Shown here one piece after another: positions 55,017 through 63,195 of a stretch of 64,000 nt of DNA. The stretch is from DATDAW01 sp036525185. Its GTDB lineage: Bacteria; Verrucomicrobiota; Verrucomicrobiia; Chthoniobacterales; DASVRZ01. Each line of letters starts with the position of its first letter. The first letter of the stretch is position 1. The stretch spans positions 45,648 to 109,647 of the forward strand of contig DATDAW010000015.1 in the NCBI GenBank assembly GCA_036525185.1, given 5' to 3'. The position numbers were made by a program, and so were the translations under genes. Under the pieces are notes generated by a model. It ran no database searches. It had not been told where the DNA came from and saw only the letters and a program-made list of their open reading frames with translations.

Positions 55017-56374
55017 TAAAACAGCGTTAAATAATGCTCCACTTCCCAGCTCGAAATCTGGCGGTGGTATTCGTTCCATTCCTGCCATTTCAACTTCAGG
55101 AATTCGTTCTGGATCGAGCCAAGCGCGTTCAGAACGACGTTGTCGTGTTCCAAGGCGGTGAGCGCTTCCTTTAACGACTGCGGCAGCGTGACGAGCCCGC
55201 GTTTATAGATTTCCTCGCGGGTCATCGCGTAAAGGTTTCCGAAATTGGGTTCGCCAGGGTTGATCTTGTTTTCGATGCCATCGAGACCGGCTGCGAGGTA
55301 GGCGGCAAAAACGAGATAAGGATTGCAGCCGGCGGAAACGGAACGGTCTTCGACGTGCCCTGGACCGCAAACCCGGAGCATCTGGGTTCGGTTGTTATCG
55401 CCGTAGCTGATGAATGCTGGCGTCCACGTAAATCCTGAAGTCGAGCTGTAAAGCCCCGGTCCGACGAGTAGGCGCTTGTAACAATTCGCGGTCGGCGAAC
55501 TGACCGCGCACAATGCGGGCGCATGCCGCACAATGCCACCGAGAAAGTGGTAAGCCAGTTTCGAAAGTCCCAAGCCGCGTTTGTCCTCCAAATCTGTAAA
55601 TAAATTCTCTCCGCTTCCGGCATCAGCGAGATGATAGTGAATATGGGCTCCGCTTCCCGTGCGATTGCCAAACGGTTTAGGCATGTGAGTCGCGATGGCG
55701 CCATATTTCCGTGCCACCTGGCTTGTCATCATTTTGAAAAATGTGTAGCGGTCAGCCGTCGTGAGCGCGTCGGAATACGTAAAATTGATCTCGTACTGCC
55801 CGTTTCCGTCCTCGTGATCGGTTTGGTAAACACCCCAACCGAGCTGATTGCAGTACGTGGTGATGTCCTGCAAATAGCCTATCGCGGGCGAAAGGCCTTT
55901 GAAATCGTAGCAAGGCTTGGCCAGTCCATCGACTTTTGCTGGATCCCATGGCGAGATCGTGCCGTCGCCGTTTTTCACCACGAGGAAATGCTCCGGCTCG
56001 ATGCCCAGGTTTAATATATATCCTTTGTCGCGCGCTATTTTCAGCACCCGCTTCAAATTGACTCGTGGGCAATACGGATGCGGCTTTCCGTCGACATAGA
56101 GGTCGCTCGCGAACCGTGCCGTGCCGGGTTGCCAGGGCAGGGGTGTGTAACTGTCGAGATCAATGCGGCCCATCATATCATGGGAGGAAGCATTTTGGCC
56201 CATACCCCAGACCGCGCCTCCGGCAAAGCCGGCGCCGTCATCCGCCAGCATATCGAGGCACCCGGACGGCGACATTTTGACCTTGGCCGAGCCGTGAATG
56301 TCGACGAATTGGGCGAGGATAAACTCGACGCCATCGTTTTTGAGAGTTTCCTTAATCTGATCTCGAGTGGGCAT
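55016..56374 (-). CDS. Glutamine-synthetase-like enzyme, GlnT/gamma-glutamylmethylamide synthetase type
   Basis: 452 residues. GIEPEHFLVV, QTDHEDGNGQYEINFTYSDAL, MPKPFGNRTGSGAHIHYHL, SPTANCYKRL and NRTQMLRVCGPG are GS catalytic segments. The variant features and the lack of the adenylylation tyrosine region place it with GlnT/GMAS rather than housekeeping GlnA. It would join glutamate with ammonia or a small amine using ATP. It heads the solA-peptidase operon and is divergent (66 bases) from three genes matching N-methylglutamate synthase subunits, the usual partners of GMAS in methylamine users; the same set also occurs as glxBCD-glnT in rhizobia. Confidence 0.85.
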   Translation of the reverse strand: MPTRDQIKETLKNDGVEFILAQFVDIHGSAKVKMSPSGCLDMLADDGAGFAGGAVWGMGQNASSHDMMGRIDLDSYTPLPWQPGTARFASDLYVDGKPHPYCPRVNLKRVLKIARDKGYILNLGIEPEHFLVVKNGDGTISPWDPAKVDGLAKPCYDFKGLSPAIGYLQDITTYCNQLGWGVYQTDHEDGNGQYEINFTYSDALTTADRYTFFKMMTSQVARKYGAIATHMPKPFGNRTGSGAHIHYHLADAGSGENLFTDLEDKRGLGLSKLAYHFLGGIVRHAPALCAVSSPTANCYKRLLVGPGLYSSTSGFTWTPAFISYGDNNRTQMLRVCGPGHVEDRSVSAGCNPYLVFAAYLAAGLDGIENKINPGEPNFGNLYAMTREEIYKRGLVTLPQSLKEALTALEHDNVVLNALGSIQNEFLKLKWQEWNEYHRQISSWEVEHYLTLF

Positions 56375-56392
56375 AAATGAGCTGCGTTTGAT

Positions 56393-56409
56393 GTTGCATT
56401 TAAGGCAAC
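56393..56409. promoter_or_regulatory. Palindrome in the divergent GS/amidotransferase spacer
   Basis: GTTGC-ATTTAAG-GCAAC, perfect 5-bp arms, midway in the 66-base divergent spacer. Its place and symmetry fit an operator, possibly for the XRE-cupin regulator at the end of the cluster. A single copy was found. Confidence 0.35.
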
Positions 56410-56440
56410 TTTGGTCAATTCATCTTTTAAGCAGATCCCT

Positions 56441-57349
56441 ATGTGCGGAATAGCAGGCCTCTTTCTCAAGAATAAATCACTGGAGACTCAACTCGGCTCC
56501 CTTTTCAGCCAGATGCTCGATTGTATGAGCAGCCGCGGCGCGGATAGCGCTGGTTTCGCCCTCTATGGAAGCACGGCGCCCGCTGGATCCCTGAAGCTGA
56601 CCCTGCAATATCCAGGCCCGGAGTTTCCTTGGAAGCAACTTTCGTCAGCACTGCAAAAGCGCCTTGGAGAACCTCCGAGCGTTGAGACCGTTTCGAACCA
56701 TGCGATTTTCATCGTGCGCGGCGGGGAAGCAGAAATACGGAAATTTCTCCGCGACCATTTTCCGGATGTAAACGTCATGAGTGTTGGCCAGCGTATCGAG
56801 ATCATGAAAGAAACGGGCCTGCCGTGCACGGTCTTGGAGCGTTTTGGCGTTCGAAACATGACAGGCAGTCACGCTATTGGCCACACCCGCATGGCTACCG
56901 AGAGTGCGGTTACAACTGCGGGATCGCACCCATTTTCGACGGGTCAGGATCTTTGCCTCGTCCACAACGGCTCGCTGAGCAACCACAACCGGCTTCGAGA
57001 AACTCTGCGGCGAGAGGGTATCTCGTTTCAGACCGAAAACGATTCCGAGGTAGCGGCAGGCTATCTCACGTGGCGACTCCGCGCAGGTGACACAATCGAT
57101 GAAGCGCTGAACAAGGCGCTCGAGGATCTGGACGGGTTTTATACGTTCACCGTCGGAACACGCGACGGTTTTGCCGTGCTGCGCGATCCGATCGCCTGCA
57201 AACCGGCGGTGATGGCTGAGACAAGCGACTATGTAGCCATGGCCTCCGAGTATCGTTCGTTAGCCACGCTGCCCGGCATCGAACGGGCGCGTTTGTGGGA
57301 GCCGGAGCCGGCGACCGTTTACACCTGGAACGCCAATAACAGGAGCTGA
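56441..57349 (+). CDS. Class II glutamine amidotransferase-like protein (MgsA/GlxB type)
   Basis: 302 residues. It starts MCGIAGLFLKN, so Cys2 becomes the N-terminal nucleophile after methionine removal. SRGADSAGFALYG, GHTRMATESAVTTAGSHPFS and LVHNGSLSNHNRLRE are class II (Ntn) amidotransferase motifs. It corresponds to the amidotransferase portion of glutamate synthase and to subunit A of N-methylglutamate synthase. The ATG was set at MCGIAG because the Cys must be second. It leads a three-gene run with the GXGXG and FMN-domain genes. Confidence 0.87.
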   Translation: MCGIAGLFLKNKSLETQLGSLFSQMLDCMSSRGADSAGFALYGSTAPAGSLKLTLQYPGPEFPWKQLSSALQKRLGEPPSVETVSNHAIFIVRGGEAEIRKFLRDHFPDVNVMSVGQRIEIMKETGLPCTVLERFGVRNMTGSHAIGHTRMATESAVTTAGSHPFSTGQDLCLVHNGSLSNHNRLRETLRREGISFQTENDSEVAAGYLTWRLRAGDTIDEALNKALEDLDGFYTFTVGTRDGFAVLRDPIACKPAVMAETSDYVAMASEYRSLATLPGIERARLWEPEPATVYTWNANNRS

Positions 57350-57401
57350 CCGCAAAGGACGCCAGGAGCCTTTGATATTAACAATATCTTCAATGGGAAG
57401 C

Positions 57402-58130
57402 ATGAAAACAGACATTTTGGAAAAGCCCCGAAAGACGCCGTTGCCGGAGCCGCGTGTGGTCGATCTGTCAGAATCCTCGGTTCGTGAGCTGAACCAGGCG
57501 CTGCATAATCTAACATTCCCGGAGCCCGCGCTGTGGCAGGTTAAGAATCCGCGTGGCGCGCATGCCGTTGCCTGTGGTTTGCAGTTACCTGTGACCGTTG
57601 AGGTGAGGGGACATGTCGGTTATTACTGTGCGGGCATGAATCAGGAAGCCACGGTCATTGTCCATGGAAATGCTGGCACGGGTATTGCGGAAAACATGAT
57701 GTCCGGTTTCGTGCATGTGCACGGAAACGCGAGCCAGTCCGCCGGAGCGACCGCGCACGGAGGACTACTGGTCATTGACGGCGACGCCTCGGCGCGCTGC
57801 GGTATTTCGATGAAAGGCGTGGACATTGTCGTGAAAGGTTCCGTTGGCCACATGAGCGCGTTCATGGCCCAATCCGGCAATCTCATCGTGCTCGGCGACG
57901 CCGGCCAGGCGCTTGGCGATTCGATTTACGAAGCTAGAATTTTCGTCCGCGGAAGGGTCGCTGACCTTGGAGCGGACTGTATCGAGAAGCCGATGCGCGC
58001 CGAGCATTTCGAGTTCCTTGCCGCCCTGCTTGAACGTGCCGGAGCCGCAGCCAAACCCGAGGAATTCCGACGTTACGGCAGCGCCCGAAAGCTGTACCAT
58101 TTCCACATCGACCACGCTGAAGAGTACTAG
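57402..58130 (+). CDS. GXGXG-domain protein of glutamate-synthase type (MgsB/GlxC type)
   Basis: 242 residues. The repeated glycine pattern (GHVGYYCAGMNQEATVIVHGNAGTGIAENMMSG, HVHGNASQSAGATAHGGLLVIDG, GSVGHMSAFMAQSGNLIVLGDAGQALGDSIYEA) is the beta-helix C-terminal domain of glutamate synthase large subunit. Alone it is subunit B of N-methylglutamate synthase or GlxC. Start chosen with GGAAG before the ATG. 52 bases after the amidotransferase gene. Confidence 0.87.
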   Translation: MKTDILEKPRKTPLPEPRVVDLSESSVRELNQALHNLTFPEPALWQVKNPRGAHAVACGLQLPVTVEVRGHVGYYCAGMNQEATVIVHGNAGTGIAENMMSGFVHVHGNASQSAGATAHGGLLVIDGDASARCGISMKGVDIVVKGSVGHMSAFMAQSGNLIVLGDAGQALGDSIYEARIFVRGRVADLGADCIEKPMRAEHFEFLAALLERAGAAAKPEEFRRYGSARKLYHFHIDHAEEY

Positions 58131-58136
58131 TCATTA

Positions 58137-58222
58137 CTCTTACGCACAATCGTAATCCGCTTCTTGTCCTCCTCTCGAAAACGTTGGGAAAGACTGATTA
58201 AGACTAAGAGTGGGAGTAAGAG
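58137..58222. repeat. Imperfect inverted repeat inside the glutamate-synthase-like operon
   Basis: CTCTTAC at the left end and GTAAGAG at the right end, with further A/G-rich matter (GATTAAGACTAAGAGTGGGAGTAAGAG) opposing TTACTCTTACGCACAATCGTAATC. It fills a 106-base gap in an otherwise compact operon. It could be a REP-like element or an mRNA stability structure. Confidence 0.35.
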
Positions 58223-58236
58223 CAAGGCTATCATTT

Positions 58237-59565
58237 ATGAGCATCCACATCCATCCCGGCATGCGCGAATCGGCAACGTTTGATCGCAACGTCATCCACG
58301 AAATCCAGCGAGCCGCAGAGACGGGCATCTACGACATCCGCGGCTGGGGGGCAAAACGTTCTCTCCCGCATTTCGATGATCTTGTCTTTCTTGGCGCCAG
58401 TATGTCGCGTTATCCGCTCGAAGGGTACCGGGAGAAATGCGCCACGGACGTTTGGCTGGGCACACGTTTTGCAAAAAAACCGCTCCACCTCCGGATTCCG
58501 ATCACTATCGCTGGAATGAGCTTCGGCTCCCTTTCCGCGCCGGCCAAGGAAGCGCTTGGGCGTGGCGCCAGCGAAATGGGCACTTCGACAACTACGGGTG
58601 ACGGCGGCATGACGCCTGAGGAGCGTAGGAGTTCCCAGACCCTTGTTTATCAGTATCTACCTTCGCGTTATGGCATGAATCCCAACGACTTGCGCAAAGC
58701 GGACGCCGTTGAGATCGTCCTTGGTCAGGGCGCGAAACCGGGCGGGGGAGGGATGCTGCTAGGACGCAAAATCAGTGATCGTGTCGCCGCCATGCGCAAT
58801 CTTCCGACGGGAATCGATCAGCGCAGCGCCTGCCGGCACCCCGACTGGACCGGGCCGGACGATCTCGCGATCAAAATTGAGGAGCTGCGCGAGGTCACTG
58901 ACTGGGAGAAGCCGATTTACGTGAAAGTTGGCGCATCGCGGACGTATTACGACACCGCGCTCGCGGTGAAAGCCGGTGCAGACGTCATCGTCGTGGATGG
59001 TATGCAAGGTGGCACTGGCGCGACACAGGAGGTTTTTATTGAGCATGTTGGAATTCCGACATTGCCCGCTGTGCGCCAGGCCGTTGAAGCGCTTCAGGAG
59101 CTCGGCATGCATCGCAAAGTTCAGCTCATCATTTCCGGCGGTATCCGTTCCGGGGCCGACGTTGCCAAGGCCCTGGCCATGGGAGCAGACGCGGTGTCCA
59201 TCGGAACGGCTGCGCTTATCGCCCTGGGCTGTAACAGCCCAAAGTACCAGGCCGATTACGAAAGGTTAGGAACATCAGCTGGTTTCTTTGATGACTATCA
59301 GGATGGGCGCGATCCCGCGGGCATATCGACACAGGACCCGGATCTTGCCGCCCGGTTGGATCCTCACGAAGGTAGCTGCCGACTTGCGAACTACCTTCGC
59401 GTCCTCACCCTCGAAGCCCAGACCATCGCACGCGCCTGCGGCAAATCGCATGTCCATAACCTTGAACCCGAAGATCTCGTTGCCCTCACCATCGAAGCTG
59501 CGGCGATGGCCAAGGTCCCCCTCGCCGGGACGCACTGGATTCCGGGGCAGACGGGAAAGTTCTAG
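58237..59565 (+). CDS. FMN-binding glutamate-synthase domain protein (MgsC/GlxD type)
   Basis: 442 residues covering the FMN/synthase domain: PITIAGMSFGSLSAPAKEALGRGASEMGTSTTTGDGGM, KIEELREVTDWEKPIYVKVGASRTYYD, DVIVVDGMQGGTGATQEVFIEH and SGGIRSGADVAKALAMGADAVSIGTAALIALGC. With the two preceding genes it makes a split glutamate synthase. In methylotrophs this trio makes N-methylglutamate from glutamate and methylamine (or glutamylmethylamide). It ends 15 bases before the convergent regulator gene. Confidence 0.88.
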   Translation: MSIHIHPGMRESATFDRNVIHEIQRAAETGIYDIRGWGAKRSLPHFDDLVFLGASMSRYPLEGYREKCATDVWLGTRFAKKPLHLRIPITIAGMSFGSLSAPAKEALGRGASEMGTSTTTGDGGMTPEERRSSQTLVYQYLPSRYGMNPNDLRKADAVEIVLGQGAKPGGGGMLLGRKISDRVAAMRNLPTGIDQRSACRHPDWTGPDDLAIKIEELREVTDWEKPIYVKVGASRTYYDTALAVKAGADVIVVDGMQGGTGATQEVFIEHVGIPTLPAVRQAVEALQELGMHRKVQLIISGGIRSGADVAKALAMGADAVSIGTAALIALGCNSPKYQADYERLGTSAGFFDDYQDGRDPAGISTQDPDLAARLDPHEGSCRLANYLRVLTLEAQTIARACGKSHVHNLEPEDLVALTIEAAAMAKVPLAGTHWIPGQTGKF

Positions 59566-59580
59566 CCGAAAGGTCGAAAG

Positions 59581-60168
59581 TCAGGCCTTCGCGTTGCTGA
59601 TGATGCTTAAGAACTCCACGGGTGGGTGATAAACGCGCAGTGGTCCGTGTTCGATCGTGCCGTCGAAAAACAAACTATCACCTGGTTCCAGGTGATAAAG
59701 TTGATCTGCATGACGGTAGTCCATCCCTCCCCGAAGCATAAAAAGAAGCTCATGACCCGGATGACGGAAAATATTCTTCGCGGGATCGACCTGCTCTTCC
59801 TCGATCCGCATCAGGTAGGATTCGAAATCCTTCTCAAACGGAACTCCGTGTACTAGCGCTTCATAGCTGTGCCCGATCTTCGATCCCCGCCCGACAATCA
59901 CCTTTCTCTCCGACGCACGCACAAGAGACGCACGTGGCCTGGCGCCCGATGTCTGAAAGAACAGGCCCGGTGCAACACCCAATGCCACGGCGATTCGAGT
60001 TAGCGTTGAAACGGGTGATGAAACCTTCCCGTTCTCAATCTTCGAAAGCTGCCCCTTGGTGAGCTTCACTTCGACTGCAAGTTGTTCCAGCGTTACATCT
60101 CGTTGGAGTCGAAGGGCGCGTATCTTCTGCCCAATCTGGGTCTCAATTGACTCTTCAGGGTGATCCAT
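59581..60168 (-). CDS. XRE-family regulator with C-terminal cupin (PuuR-like)
   Basis: 195 residues: HTH IGQKIRALRLQRDVTLEQLAVEVKLTKGQLSKIENGKVSSPVSTLTRIA at the N-terminus, then a single cupin with FRHPGHELLFMLRGGMDY and YHLEPGDSLFFDGTIEHG. PuuR of the putrescine-glutamylation pathway has this plan. It is convergent with the glutamate-synthase trio and probably controls the cluster; the effector could be an amine or a glutamyl amine. ATG chosen at MDHPEESIETQ; a GTG six codons earlier is possible. Confidence 0.88.
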   Translation of the reverse strand: MDHPEESIETQIGQKIRALRLQRDVTLEQLAVEVKLTKGQLSKIENGKVSSPVSTLTRIAVALGVAPGLFFQTSGARPRASLVRASERKVIVGRGSKIGHSYEALVHGVPFEKDFESYLMRIEEEQVDPAKNIFRHPGHELLFMLRGGMDYRHADQLYHLEPGDSLFFDGTIEHGPLRVYHPPVEFLSIISNAKA

Positions 60169-60225
60169 AACGAGGGATTCAATCACGCGTGGGTGTTTTT
60201 ACGCCAATCCCGGATTGCAGCGTGA

Positions 60226-61287
60226 CTACGCTCGACGCCCGCCTTCCTCGTCCCCCGGCGCTTCGGGGGCGTAGCTTGCGATGGGGTTCTCCAGCACGTC
60301 CCCTTGAGTAATATTTTTCCTATCCCCATAAGACGGCGCGGTGCCCGATGCTTCTTCGATGATAAACCAGGTGCGTTCTGTTCTTTTCTTCGAAAGAAAG
60401 ACGAGGTGGCCGATGGCCATGAGCTGGGCAATCAGCGCCGCGATGCAAACGAAAAGATTGATACGAACCAAAGCATGCACAGAGCTCCCTCCAATTGCTC
60501 CCTGGGGGTGCATCGCCACCAATCCGAGTGTTAGTATGATATTCCACAGGAACGCTGCGAAGATAATCAACGACACGGCCAGATTGATACGACCCCCTGT
60601 TTTCTGGCCGGAACGCAGGACACCCAGAATACGTCTCAACCATAAACGTCGTTCAATGCTGTGTCGCTCCCCCTCTACATATTCGATAAGGCGTTCCGGT
60701 TTCCCGAATCCTATCAAAAGCGTGCGCAGCTGCCAGCCCCGAGGATGCATGGACAATACCAGATTGCACACGTCGCGGCTCATGCAAAAAACATTGGCTG
60801 AGGCGGTCTCCATGGCCAACGTGGCGACGGAGCCAAAGAGGCCCCGACAAATAGCTCGCCTTAGAGACCGCAAGGGACGGAGGAAACGGTTCGGGTTGGG
60901 GGGCGATTTTGCGAAGCTAACGCCCGCTCCCTCCCGACTGCGTCGGACAAGCAAGCCGATGCTTGAAGCTGCGCGGCCCGAGAGGGGATCCGCAACAATG
61001 ACATAATCACCAATACAACTATAGACCCCGGCGAGAACCGCGTCGTCGTGGTCCGATGTGTTTGCCAGGCGCAGAACACGCGAATTGGGGACCGACGATA
61101 GTGCGAATTTAAGGTCATCGAACGTCACACCTGATTGCGGGACGGGCACGACGACGATCTCGACATTTGCCGAAATTTGACTCATCGCCAATAGCATCTC
61201 CTCGGTCAGCGATATGATGCTACCCTTCGATGTTTCAACAGGAATAATCAGAGAGACAACGATTTCGCTTTGGGATTTAGCTAACAT
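60226..61287 (-). CDS. Membrane glycosyltransferase (GT2-like)
   Basis: 353 residues. N-terminal VSLIIPVETSKGSIISL, a VPVPQSGVTFDDL, then NSRVLRLANTSDHDDAVLAGVYSCIGDYVIVADP, which is GT2-like (DPM synthase-like) although the usual DxD reads VADP. Two C-terminal membrane helices (LAVSLIIFAAFLWNIILTLGLVAM; LFVCIAALIAQLMAIGHLVFL). Its ATG overlaps the FAD oxidoreductase stop by 11 bases. Probably a lipid-linked glycan step; acceptor unknown. Last gene of the polysaccharide run. Confidence 0.72.
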   Translation of the reverse strand: MLAKSQSEIVVSLIIPVETSKGSIISLTEEMLLAMSQISANVEIVVVPVPQSGVTFDDLKFALSSVPNSRVLRLANTSDHDDAVLAGVYSCIGDYVIVADPLSGRAASSIGLLVRRSREGAGVSFAKSPPNPNRFLRPLRSLRRAICRGLFGSVATLAMETASANVFCMSRDVCNLVLSMHPRGWQLRTLLIGFGKPERLIEYVEGERHSIERRLWLRRILGVLRSGQKTGGRINLAVSLIIFAAFLWNIILTLGLVAMHPQGAIGGSSVHALVRINLFVCIAALIAQLMAIGHLVFLSKKRTERTWFIIEEASGTAPSYGDRKNITQGDVLENPIASYAPEAPGDEEGGRRA

Positions 61288-62389
61288 ACTCTTTTTCGAT
61301 TTGGTCCAGAGCGTCGTAAACGTTGTCGAACTTCGACCCCAAAATGCAGCACAAACCCTCTATTCCATGATTCCTACTAAAAAGGATAGGCCGGCTATCG
61401 TCCATCTCGCTGGATGGGAGCACGGACTTGAGTTCCCACACGGATTGTCGGGGTTTCAAGCCGGTGAGTGCCGGGATGTAACGCGCGGCATCTTTCATCA
61501 TCAGGAGATAATTGCTGTTTTTCCGATAGCGGGAAAATATCGAATAAGCGGATTCGTACTTCGAATGGTCAATCCACGAGTGGTGAGGCGTGTAGCGCAC
61601 GTGACTGAATGTGTAGAGACCCTTGTGAAGCGGCATCAAAGAAAAAAACGGCCCACAAACGAGGGTAATGCCCAAGCCCTGGATCTCATCGGGAATTTCA
61701 ACATGGACCATTTCCGTGATCTCGTGTTTCAACGGAATCAAGGGTAGTCTTGAGTTGTAAAGCAGTGCGTTCAACTGTGAATACGAACAATTGAAGACGC
61801 GGCTTGCTGTCACAGAACCTTCTGTTCCATCGGTAAAAATCGTAGCTGCCAGACCCTTCGAGTCTTTTCTAACACTATGGACTGTCGTATCGAGCGCAAC
61901 ATCGACACCGTGCTCGAAAATCCGGTCTCTGCAGGTCTCACGCATCTGATCGATGTCAAATACACACTCTGCGCATTCATAAACATCTTCGACCAAGGCA
62001 GGGTTGAACAGCTTTTGATACTTGGTCGCTGCTCGGGCGACAGGCGCACCGATGTTTCGTGCGAATTGAAAGAATTGTTCCGCGGTTACCTTGCTGGCGT
62101 GAAGCGGAATGGCATATAGCTTCACAAAGTTGTCGATAATGCACCGCCGAAATTGTTTAATGAAGTTCGAATAATGATGATGGCATCGAATCGCGGTCAC
62201 AAAACTTCGGACATAATGGTAACCATTGTGCACGCGCGCTTGATTGATACCCGACGCGCGGAGCATGATGTCATGATTCTCTTCACAAAGTAGAACGCTG
62301 GCGCCGTGTTCGGCCATGGTGGCAGCCAGGATGCATCCGTAAAATCCTCCTCCTACTATCAGAACATCGTAGTGAGAGCACCTCAGCAT
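61277..62389 (-). CDS. DAO-family FAD-dependent oxidoreductase of the polysaccharide cluster
   Basis: 370 residues: FAD motif VLIVGGGFYGCILAATMAEHGASVLLCEE, then RASGINQARVHNGYHYVRS, and VFNCSYSQLNALLYNSRLPLIPLKHE. Similar proteins stand in O-antigen or capsule clusters, where the role is not established. The start is set at MLRCSHYDVLIVGGG; it overlaps the TIM-barrel stop (ATGCTGA) and its own stop overlaps the glycosyltransferase start, so it is a tightly packed operon. Confidence 0.75.
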   Translation of the reverse strand: MLRCSHYDVLIVGGGFYGCILAATMAEHGASVLLCEENHDIMLRASGINQARVHNGYHYVRSFVTAIRCHHHYSNFIKQFRRCIIDNFVKLYAIPLHASKVTAEQFFQFARNIGAPVARAATKYQKLFNPALVEDVYECAECVFDIDQMRETCRDRIFEHGVDVALDTTVHSVRKDSKGLAATIFTDGTEGSVTASRVFNCSYSQLNALLYNSRLPLIPLKHEITEMVHVEIPDEIQGLGITLVCGPFFSLMPLHKGLYTFSHVRYTPHHSWIDHSKYESAYSIFSRYRKNSNYLLMMKDAARYIPALTGLKPRQSVWELKSVLPSSEMDDSRPILFSRNHGIEGLCCILGSKFDNVYDALDQIEKEYVS

Positions 62390-63195
62390 GGATAGTACCT
62401 CCGTGCGCAATTCACAGCCTGTCGGACGGCCGGCAGTCCTCTTTCGCTGGCCTTCATCTCAATCGTAAAGTTGCCCGAATAACCACACGCCCCAAGGGCT
62501 GCGGCAACGTCCTTATGCCCATTCCACGGATTCTCGAAATCCGAGAGATACGGCTGGCTGATATGAACCGAACCGATCACGTCGACATTGTCACCGATCG
62601 TACGTTCAGGTTCTTCGTCCCAAAACGCCATCGTGCCCGTATCAATGTGCCAGGTTATCGCGGGATGCGCTACTTTGCGGGCGAGCCGGGCCGCCTCGTT
62701 GGAGGACGTGCAGAAATTGCATCCATAAACCGGGGGCACGGCTTCGATCTCAAAAGTAACGCCGTAATCTTTGACGGCTTGACCGAGTTGAGCAAAAAAG
62801 GCGGCAGCAATGTCCCATGCCTCGGATTCAGACATTTCTGAAGGAACCCTACGGTTGCGAGGCGCTCCAAAAACAATCGAATTTGCTCCCAGGAGAGATG
62901 CCACTTCGGCGATCCGGCAAAGGTAACCAAACAGCAAAGGGCGCGTCGAGTTTTCGAAAAGGAGGAGATCGTCTTTGCCGTACAGAATGGCTTGAAGCGA
63001 GGCGATGCGGAATCCGTTGTCCCCGAAAAAGCGTCGTTTCAACGCGATGTCGGAAGCGCTCGCTTTTGCAACGTTCTTGAACAACCGCGCTGGAGCCACC
63101 TCCAAAATTCGTACGCCAAGGTCCCGCAGAAGACCCAATGCAGATGTCTGGTCATCCGGATTCCAGGCGATTTCACTGATTGCGATTCGGTTGAT
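62383..63195 (-). CDS. TIM-barrel sugar isomerase/epimerase-like protein, start uncertain
   Basis: Xylose-isomerase-like TIM barrel, 251 residues from the first standard start (TTG at 63138) or 270 from an ATC at 63195. Conserved-looking sequence RIAISEIAWNPDDQTSALGLLRDLGVRILEV begins before the TTG, so the real start is upstream, yet that stretch has no ATG, GTG or TTG. ATC at 63195 has AAAGGG six bases before it. VTFEIEAVPPVYGCNFC, WHIDTGTMAFW, VHISQPYLSDF and FTIEMK carry the usual Glu/Asp/His metal ligands. Probably isomerises or epimerises a sugar for the glycan. Confidence 0.7.
   Translation of the reverse strand: MNRIAISEIAWNPDDQTSALGLLRDLGVRILEVAPARLFKNVAKASASDIALKRRFFGDNGFRIASLQAILYGKDDLLLFENSTRPLLFGYLCRIAEVASLLGANSIVFGAPRNRRVPSEMSESEAWDIAAAFFAQLGQAVKDYGVTFEIEAVPPVYGCNFCTSSNEAARLARKVAHPAITWHIDTGTMAFWDEEPERTIGDNVDVIGSVHISQPYLSDFENPWNGHKDVAAALGACGYSGNFTIEMKASERGLPAVRQAVNCARRYYPC

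Noticed and set aside
56381..56400. Possible sigma-54 promoter (TTGCA) ahead of the amidotransferase gene
   Set aside because: The -24 element would need GG, but the sequence gives TGCG at that distance; on the other strand GG is also missing.
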